This document shows, in pieces, positions 56,019 to 64,000 of a stretch of DNA of 64,000 bases. Within the stretch, counting starts at the first letter, position 1, and every line of letters starts with the position of its first letter. The position numbers and the translations under genes were made by a program. The notes beneath the pieces are model-generated. The model did not search any database, was not told where the DNA came from, and was given only the letters and a program-made list of their open reading frames with translations. The stretch lies in contig NC_079236.1 in NCBI RefSeq assembly GCF_028502605.1, positions 3,782,001 through 3,846,000 on the forward strand, written 5' to 3'. Origin of the DNA: Trichoderma breve. Lineage: Eukaryota > Ascomycota > Sordariomycetes > Hypocreales > Hypocreaceae.

Positions 56019-58186
56019 ATGGGAAACATCAACATTTTGTCTAGTTCTCTTCCACAGATACCACCGGCCTTTGATGCGACACCGTTATCATTAATTGAAG
56101 AAGCCAAAGCTCTCATTGACCATACCCGTACTGTCTGGGATGAGGTCGCTCTAAACGTACAACCTAACCATGCGACGTTCGAGAACACCATCATACCTAT
56201 TATTACCGATGAAAACCAGAAATATACCAGATTGAGAATTCTCAGGTTCTACAGCTCTACATCACCATGCAAAGAGCTACGAGATGCATCTAATTCTGCT
56301 ACCTCAATGTTCAATGATGCTGATGTGGAATTGTACTCTCGAGTGGACATATATCACCTAGTTAGTGCAGTATTGGATGGCATTCATCAAGAACGGAAAG
56401 ACTTGGACGATGAGTCTATTTATTACGTCGACAAATTACACCGTAAGCTTAGGCAAAATCGCTGCGGAATTACCGACGTGGGAAAAAAGAAAGCTTTCGA
56501 GCGAGCTCAGAAGAGGATTCAAGAGCTAGTAACACAATGCACCTCAAACTTTCATGAAGATAACTCTGGCATCTGGCTTTCCATTAAAGAGCTTGCAGGC
56601 ATACCCGAAAGGATTCTGGCTCAGCTCAAGCAAGGCGAAGGCGACCATGAGGGCCAAGTCTGGGTGAAGACCAAGGTTCCACATCCGTTCAAGATCATCT
56701 CACATGCGAAGTCGGAAGACACTCGCAGAAAAGTGTACTACACGATGAAAAATAGGTTACCACAAAATATACCTTTGTTTCGCCAGCTGGTTCTCTGCCG
56801 AGACGAAGTCGCTAGATTATTAGAGTACCCAAACTACTTAGCTTACAAGACAGCTGATAAGATGGCCCGAACACCCGAAAAAGTCATTACTATTCTAGAT
56901 GAAATTAGACATAGAATTCATCCACACGCTGTCAAGGCCGCCGATGAGTTACTGGATTTAAAAATTAAAGACGCTATTGCAAGAGGAGAGACTGCAGAGG
57001 ATCAGAAACTTTTCCTCTGGGATGAAAGCTTTTACGCAAGAATACAACTACAAAAAGAATCAGAAATCCGGTCGACAATATCAGAATATTTCGAACTATA
57101 TCACACATTGGATAAACTATCAGAGCTTCTCGGACACATATTTGATACTCGGTTTGAGCTCATTACTCCTGAACAGCAGTCTGTGCTAGGAGATGGAAAG
57201 CCCCTTGTCTGGCATAACGATGTTTTGATGTACGCTGTTTGGGACACTAGAAAACCAGGCGAATTCCTTGGTTATGCTTATTTCGACCTCTTTCCTCGCG
57301 AGGGAAAATATGGACACGGCGGAAGTTATGCGACGCAATGGGGATTTACTAAGCCAGACGGCAGACGGTTCTATCCTTCTTGTGCCCTGGTAATGAACTA
57401 CACGAAGTTGGACTCAAAGCCAGTTTTGCTAAGCTTAGTGGACGTCCGAAAGCTCTTTCATGAGCTTGGACACCTTCATCATTCGTTATGCACTAAAGTT
57501 AAATACGCAACATTATCCTACATTGATAGGGATTTTGTGGAGGCGCCAAGTCTTATGTTTGAACAGTTCTTTTGGAAGCCCGACATATCAAAGACCTCTC
57601 TTACCACTACTCTTATCTTTCTCCAGACTACAAGTCTGCGTGGCTTCAGGAGAATAAGACTAGGGAGGAACAGCTACCTGCGCAGCTGAGCGACAAAGAC
57701 GTCGCCGGGCTGGCCACACATGATCCAAAAAGGTTTATCAGTCGCGAGAATTATAATCTCTTCTTATCATACTTTGATATACTTGTCCACACTCCTGCTA
57801 CGCTGAAATGTTCAATAGACTGCAGACTGATATCTTGGCAATGCATGGCGGAGAGGCAATTGGCGATGGCTGGGATTGGAGTCATAGAGAGTCTGTGTTT
57901 CGCATGATTGTCAGCGGATATGATGCTGGGTATTATACATTTGTTCTGTGAGTGCCTTTGCATCTTCTTTTCCTTGTAGGAGAGCTTCATACCTAATCAG
58001 TCAATCAGTGGTCGAGTATTTGCTTTAAATATGTGGAACCGTGAGTTTAAGGCAAACACTCTCAACAAAGACGCTGCAAGGCGATTTCGAGATACTGTCT
58101 TTTGTGTAGGAGATAAGCAGCCTGAAGAAAAGACATTAAAGGATTATCTTGGCCGTGAGCCAGGTACTAGTCCTTATTTCAAATAG
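56019..58186 (+). pseudogene. M3 metallopeptidase gene with two frame lesions
   Basis: Paralogue of the intact peptidase at 16608-18952. From ATG 56019 the frame runs unbroken through the catalytic HELGHLHH (His481) and the Glu-bearing FVEAPS. Near 57578 the homologous reading jumps to the next frame, as if one base were missing in a CCC run, and continues to VHTPA. At about 57808 it jumps again, with roughly ten family residues absent between VHTPATL and MFNRL. It then goes through YDAGYY, a GTGAGT intron (from about 57947) and a final exon ending at 58186. No intron placement explains the two jumps. The protein made today would end soon after 57660. M3 oligopeptidases occur in some phomopsin-type clusters (from memory), so an ancestral role in trimming the RiPP is possible. 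Assembly error is an alternative. Confidence 0.75.
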
Positions 58187-59358
58187 CTTAATATTTAAAG
58201 ACTTATTTAATGTAGTTTAAAATTAACATTGCATAATTGTGAAAGAAAATTCTGGCTTTCCGAAACAGCTCGGATTTCCGATGCGATCCTTGGGAACAAT
58301 GACCATAAAAATTAGGGGCTCGATCGTATACATGTTGAACTGTACTTCTTCTGACACATCAAAAACCTCTTTGTCTACATATAGTTCAACACCAGGGTCA
58401 AATGGAGGTTGGCCTGTGGGAGTCAGATTCTGCCAGTCTTTGCGCATGCCCAAATGAAATAACAATCGACGAGTGGCCATAAGGTGAACCAGAAAATGAG
58501 TACCGAGGAATATGAAAGAAGACGGAAAGTCGTGGCGAGGGCATCGGAGAACAACGAAGAAGGATACGAGCAAGTTCGGAGTTGTTTCAGAGTTCCTTGC
58601 AAATTGATGATAGACACTGAGACCGTGGCGCAATATTTGTGTAGGACAAGGGGGAAAAAAGCCGAGGAGACGAAAAGTTCGGAAGAAAAAACATAGTGGA
58701 AGATGAATGGTTGATCTATGAGCAACGCGTCAGATATGATCTGGAGAGTGAGTTCCGGCAAAGTGAATTGCGTTTATCTACCTTACCTGCAGACAGTGCA
58801 CACGTATATGTAGCTACATGTACACTCGATTGACGCATGAGGATCGGCGGCGATGCGGAAATCTTTGGTGGCATTCATCAGATCGGATGAGTGACTTTCT
58901 CATTCTTGAAAATCGCATAATCTCGTCCGATTCTTCAGAGGGATACGGGCTGGACTGGACACGACTGGGTCTTGGGTGGCTTTCTGGCTCTCTCTCGATC
59001 GCGGGCTTCGGCAGCCTTGTCTTACGCGTTGTTTCGAACCGCATTGCGCATGTCCTCTTATTGCCACAGACTCGAGTTTGGAATGCATCTGATCCCATCG
59101 TTCTACGTCGGATCTCTCTCACCTGCCATAGTATCATTATGTCCGGTAGTTGGTTGCATATCGTTCTTGGGGCGAGAAGCGATTAAGTCTAAGGGAGTTT
59201 GCAGATATCCCTGAATACGGGCAACGTGGGATTCGCGCAAACTGTAGATTATCATTCTACCTCTGTCTAAGGCTGCAGCCTGACAGAAACATAGCGTCAT
59301 TGGAGCCCAATATACCCCATACTAAACCAAAGAAACCCCTTCTCCCCCAACATCCTCG

Positions 59359-59667
59359 TCAAAGATTTTGCTCGTCTTCAGACGACTCACTTCCAGCCGC
59401 CTCAGTCGCTGTGATTTGCTCGACACGGGCTTTGAATCTCTCTGCAGAGGCCATCACCATAGCTACGACCTCCAAGTTCTTCTCTACGGCCTCCTCCAAG
59501 TTCTTCTCCGCGGCCTCCAACATGATCTCTGCAGCCGCTTTATTCTCTGAGGCGGCATCAAACTTTGCGATTTCATCATACATCTTCGCTAAGACTTCGT
59601 TCATCTTCGCTATGGCATAGTTCATCTCCGCTACGGCGTCGTTCATCATCGCTAAGAAGACGTTCAT
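59359..59667 (-). CDS. possible coiled-coil protein with heptad repeats, unknown
   Basis: 102 residues from ATG 59667. The sequence falls into heptads: MNDAVAE, MNYAIAK, MNEVLAK, MYDEIAK, then LEAAEKN and LEEAVEK. These are ideal for a continuous coiled coil, with a final acidic SESSEDEQNL tail. The heptads correspond to imperfect 21-bp DNA repeats, so this could equally be a low-complexity tandem array that happens to be open. The frame extends a few codons upstream of the ATG without another Met, so it may be the last exon of a larger gene. I recognise no family. Confidence 0.35.
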   Translation of the reverse strand: MNVFLAMMNDAVAEMNYAIAKMNEVLAKMYDEIAKFDAASENKAAAEIMLEAAEKNLEEAVEKNLEVVAMVMASAERFKARVEQITATEAAGSESSEDEQNL

Positions 59668-59728
59668 CTTCGCTGTAACGCGCCGTCTGACCTTGTCGGG
59701 ATGGTCTGCTTAGGTATCGGTGGGAGGA

Positions 59729-59875
59729 GTTTAACTTTGAAAGGTGATGTCCGAAGACATCAACGTCAGAGCGTAGTGTTCACCTTTGGAAAGTGATATC
59801 GGAGGGGTTCAACGTCAGAGTGTAAAGTTCAACTTTGAAAGGTGATGTCGGAGGGGTTCAACGTCAAAGTGTGAT
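59729..59875. repeat. 49-bp minisatellite, 3 copies
   Basis: Units start at 59729, 59778 and 59827. Each begins GTTCAACTTTGAAAGGTGAT (with variants) and contains CAACGTCAGAG; units 2 and 3 share CGGAGGGGTTCAACGTCA. Confidence 0.9.
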
Positions 59876-62800
59876 GTGATGTGGGTGAAAGAAAACTTCG
59901 CGTTTGGGGGGAAAAGAAAAACGAATTTTTTCTTATGAACACAAAACAAAAGATCAGACGAAAGAGCCAATTGGCATTCGAGTATTGGGCATTTCGTTGC
60001 CGGGCGATGGGGACAGCCGTCGAGAGTGATGCCGCGCTCGTTGTCAGCTATCCGTCCGTTTTGCCCAGGTGTGCGACATACATGTCGAACTTCAAATCAG
60101 TGCAGCGACTGCCAGACATCCAGCTTGTAATGTTTCACAAAGAATATGCGTAGAATCTAGACATCCTAGCAATTTGACCCGAAATTCTTCATGCCCTCTG
60201 GCTGTGAGGCAACCCAGGATATTCTCAGTAATATTATGTGTCGGCCATCTCTTGTCAGGCGTCCCGATGCTCTGGGAATATATCTGTACATATTTTCAAA
60301 TATATTCCAGATCTTTAATGCTAAATTTTGTTTATAATGCAGATAATCGGAAAGCTTGAACCATAACTGAATCAGTGATATATATCCAGTCGCTCTTGAT
60401 AATCTAGTTTGTCGTTGGGAAATTTGCCTAACTGCCCATATATTAAGCATTGCCTCCCGGTTTTATCAATTTGGCATACATCAGGCCTTAGTTTTAATAC
60501 TCAGGGATTTATATATTTCTAGTCTTGCGATGTTCTCATGCCGGTTCACTGTAGTGATGCTCTATGTACATTGAAATATGGAGGTAAATGCTCATTATCG
60601 AGCTCGTTGTAGAGAAAATAGCTTCCTGGACGAGTCTGCAACATCTATTTGTTTGGTGACTCCCAAGCTAATATCAGCAACAAAGTCTATGGCGGCCTGC
60701 GAGAGAGGGGAAGAGATGGCGGTTACATGCGACATACCTACTGATGGGAAGCGCGTTACGTGATTTTTTTTAGTCGTTAATACTCGATGAGTAAATCTGA
60801 AGGCGAAAATCTACAGATCTACGGGTCTATAGTTTTCTGGTGGTCCTGTTTGTCTTATATTATACGCGTAACGGATGATCCGCTCTTTGTAGACCTAGAT
60901 ACGCTCGTCTTGTAACGAGATACCCAACCAACAAATTCCAGCGTTTTCTTTCCTTTTGTCTTTTGCTGGCGTCAGCCCAGCAAAGCTCAGTAATAAGTTG
61001 GGTATAGTCAGTGTTGTCGACAATTCAGTCAATTTTTCAATATGCATGACAGAGAATCTATTACACGTAAACATCGCATGGGAGTAACCGAATCCGACTA
61101 TAGGGTTGCTTAGGCACATACGACTACCAAGGGTAAGAACACGAGTTGCATTAGCTACGTGTCATAGTGTCGAGGCCAACCCATGTGGAAAAGAAGCGAA
61201 CCAAAACAAACAGCATCCATGACTCTGAGCTAAATAGGCAGTTACTGCATGAGCTTTCCAAGCACCATACTCAAATTCTACAGCGTCAGACCTGCGCTAG
61301 GGCAGTGCTTTGAGAACTGTTAGCCTCACAGACCAATGACTTGAGAGCATTTGATCTGTTTTAGTACGCTCATAGACACTGCTGGCTCGCTAGCCTATTT
61401 ATCGAACAACTTTGAAGACAATTGCACTCTCAGAAAGAGATATCTGTTCTGTTTACACGCCTCTTTTGTGATTGTACAGGGAAGCACTGGTCTTGGATAT
61501 ATACTCATAGATTTAAGTAGATACACATCTCATAGAAAGACTGGATAGTCTTCATTCTTGTCAATTTACCCCGAATCACGCATCAGCAAGTATGTCTGGC
61601 CTAGAAGCTCGTTGGCAGGGGGATCGACGAGATTGCAAATGTGCACTAAGACGAAGGTGCGACAGCAACTTTGGTTCCACACAAACCCTCAAGGTAACAA
61701 ATCGGGCTCCTAAATACTCTTCATGCCCCTATAACCCTGAAGATCGCTTCGTTTGTACGGTGTAGTGCAAAAGGGTTATCTTTCCATGGAACTTTTAAAA
61801 CAACCGGGGGTGGAAACTCCCGCCCCGATTTTGACAACCCAGCCTCCACTTTGGACTAGGTATTGACCCCGGGGCCTGCATGGACATTCGAGCGAATACT
61901 GCATTGCTCGGTTATTATGAGCTGTCATTGGTCGCTTTGTTATTAGTGTTGTCAAGTCATTTCCTAGGATTGGCCGCCTGGACTTGAATCAGCAAACTTG
62001 TAAAGTATGGGCGATATATATGTATTGTTATTGAGTCACAACTGACAACGTGAGCAAGTAATGCTGACTCGCCCAGTTATCTCTTGATCTCTATATTATC
62101 GCTCGTGCATTAATTATCCGTCAAATTCCCTCTTTAGTCAATCTCTTCAATGGTTTTGCGTCTACTGTGCAGGTTGCATCGCTATAACCAAATTGTTTTA
62201 GAATCACACATAGAGTGTCTGCGGACTTGCTGTCACATGCTTCCTGATGAACACTGCCCACCAAGTATTATCATGCCTTCGATTAGCAAAGTAAAAGAGA
62301 GAGTGTCTCCAGTTGCGTCATCTATGCAGGTATTTACCCCATGCAATAATACTTCATGCGGTAGAATGCAACGGATGGAACTCTCTCCGACGGCCATATC
62401 GCCGTTTCGGCCGCATCTGAAAAGGCGCTGAGTACATGTCCATCCATCACCAGGTATTTCCGCATATTACGGGGCGAAGCGGACCTGGTGTTGCTATCAT
62501 GGGGCACCGCCAGCTTTATTTCCGCAGCCGCACATCTCGACACGACATTGTCTCGTGCGAGGCGGATGCAGAGTCTCGTACAAGTATGTTCTTTCGATAC
62601 ACGTAAAAGAAATAAAAGCAAGCTATTTGTGTCTCCGCCCCACTGCGGAGTGGCCAGACGCAGACCACGGGAGGTTACATTAAAGCTGCTCAAGTGCAGG
62701 GGTGGTGGTATATATTCCCTCCCTACAGCAATGCGTGTGGCTTTGCTCCGAGGAGTTTCCACGGATATGGTCCCGGCGCCCCCCTTTGAACCCTCCTCGT

Positions 62801-63191
62801 CGCCAATACTGTGGCGGCTACTGCAGGACGTACTGCGGGTTGTTAACATCTCCCGTGAGATGGAGTCGCGGCCGCATCTCCGATCTCACAGCAGATTTTC
62901 CGCAGTCGATCGCAAAATGGAGCACCCGAGACAGACGAAGGGGGTAACAGAAATACTTTGTAGTAGTATTGCGTGGGTGGTTGATTGCGTGTATGCTGTA
63001 GGGGAGTACTCGGGGGAACATTGCCGTACGCGATGTTGCAAATGCAACAGTCAACTCCGCTATATATAAAGTGGTGTTTGCCACTATATGGACCAGCTGA
63101 TATTACAATCTCTCTTCCCCTCTTCTCATAGCATCTTTCGATCATTAGAAACACATTTGGTGAAGACGAGTAAATTCGAAAGCTTTTCGCG

Positions 63192-64000
63192 ATGGGCATT
63201 TTCATCAGCAACGACGCTGCAAAAATCGTCACCCCAGTCAAGCTCAGCTTGGCTCTTCCACTCGCCGTTATAGTGTTTGTAAGTTGAACTCTGTGATGAG
63301 ACTTTTGCTATGTTGACATGTCGGTGCTATCATATAGAGCTTTGGTTACTTTGTCTGGCTTTGCATCTACAATCTCTACTTTCACCCCTTGAGCAAGTTT
63401 CCCGGCCCCAAGCTGTCGGCCATTTCTCGCTTTCCTTACTCCCGCCTCCTTATCAGTGGTGAGGGCCACCGCGATGTTTTGGATCTTCATCTCAAGTATG
63501 GTCCCATCGTCCGCATTGCTCCCGACTTCCTGTCTTTCAGCCACCCTGATGCTATGAATGACATTCGTGGTCACCGCAAGGCTGGACAGCCGGAGCACCG
63601 AAAGGATCCTATTCGTCAAGAGTTACATGTAACCAACATCATTGGTGCCAACCGTGCTGATCACACTCGCTTTCGAAGGAGCTTGGCAAACGGCTTTTCT
63701 CATCAGGCCATGCTGGATCAGGAGCCTATCATCCGTGACTACGTTGAGGAACTTATGAAGTCTCTTGAGAAGAATGGCGCAAACGGAACTCAACCGATTG
63801 ACATGGTTCGCTGGTTCAACTATGCGACATTCGACATAATCGGCGATTTGGCCTTTGGTGAATCATTTGGCTGTCTCCAAAGCTCCACATATGATCCTTG
63901 GGTTCAGCTCATCTTTAACAGTGTCAAGAATTTGGTCTACATCGGTGCCCTCAAACATCTCAAAATAGTCCCTAAACGCCTGTTGAAATTCATCTTGCCA
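63192..64000 (+). CDS. cytochrome P450, N-terminal part (3' end outside window)
   Basis: Exons 63192-63278 and 63338-64000 (open at the window edge) give 250 residues so far. A hydrophobic N-terminal anchor (LSLALPLAVIVF then FGYFVWLCIY) leads to FHPLSKFPGPKLSAISRFPY, the proline-rich hinge of fungal microsomal P450s. HLKYGPIVRIAPDFLSF (beta-1), HTRFRRSLANGFS (C helix) and a FDIIGDLAFGESFGCL block follow. This matches the isotrichodermin-hydroxylase-like group (CYP65-type) used in many secondary-metabolite pathways. The I helix, ExxR and haem-binding Cys lie outside the window, so activity cannot be judged. It is 5 kb from the last cluster gene. Confidence 0.92.

Larger units (their letters stand above)
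58187..63191. other. 5 kb gene-poor region right of the cluster
   Basis: No gene is firmly supported. It contains a short frame opposite the M3 remnant (58480-58223, minus), the coiled-coil frame at 59359-59667 and the 49-bp minisatellite at 59729-59875. GC-richer DNA at about 62380-62950, before the P450 start, carries overlapping long but motif-free frames on both strands. Confidence 0.45.

Noticed and set aside
58223..58480. Small minus-strand frame opposite the M3 remnant
   Set aside because: 85 codons from an ATG with no recognisable motif; too little to support a gene.
62488..63069. 193-codon frame upstream of the P450
   Set aside because: GC-rich DNA with overlapping long frames on both strands; no domain, signal or conserved motif.

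Overview
The window reads as nuclear DNA of a filamentous ascomycete (Pezizomycotina, probably Sordariomycetes/Hypocreales). Genes are broken by short introns of about 50-130 nt with GTRNGT donors and CTRAY-type branch points. The families are typical of moulds: PalA/Rim20, a Zn2Cys6 regulator, a GH125 mannosidase, flotillin and UstYa-family oxidases. There are also remnants that look touched by repeat-induced point mutation. I found no rRNA, tRNA, CRISPR array or intact transposon.

Left part (1-24 kb): the 5' two thirds of palA/rim20 (minus), a Golgi-type GT31-like glycosyltransferase (minus), about 5 kb without a recognisable gene, a small PPxY protein (plus), a macro-domain-like protein (minus), an 11-exon GH125 alpha-mannosidase (plus) and an intact M3 metallopeptidase (minus). 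A decayed gene studded with short tandem repeats follows at 20-22.5 kb.

Middle part (24.5-45.6 kb): a seven-exon Zn2Cys6 regulator diverges from an ACS-type MFS transporter, suggesting a regulator-transporter pair. Then come a secreted CE1/LpqC-like esterase, an alpha/beta-hydrolase, a flotillin with 33-residue coiled-coil repeats, a secreted haem peroxidase, a single-exon FAD oxidoreductase that looks bacterial, and cytosolic tyrosyl-tRNA synthetase, which marks the end of the housekeeping part.

Right part (45.8-58.2 kb), the most interesting: a compact gene cluster that looks like a fungal ribosomal peptide (dikaritin-type RiPP) pathway. It holds a 114-residue secreted precursor with four 18-residue repeats, each preceded by Lys-Arg (47714-48118). 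Around it lie five UstYa/DUF3328 oxidase genes, a membrane acyltransferase-3 gene and an M3 metallopeptidase gene broken by two frame lesions. The likely scheme is that signal peptide and Kex2 processing release the repeated Tyr-first acidic core, the UstYa proteins oxidise or cyclise it, and the acyltransferase may decorate it. CGG-N10-CCG palindromes recur in three cluster promoters. No tyrosinase is visible. A cytochrome P450 gene starts at 63192 and runs off the right edge; whether it belongs to the cluster is unknown.

Exon coordinates were worked out by hand. Every multi-exon model given as intact keeps an open frame across its junctions, but none was checked against transcripts.
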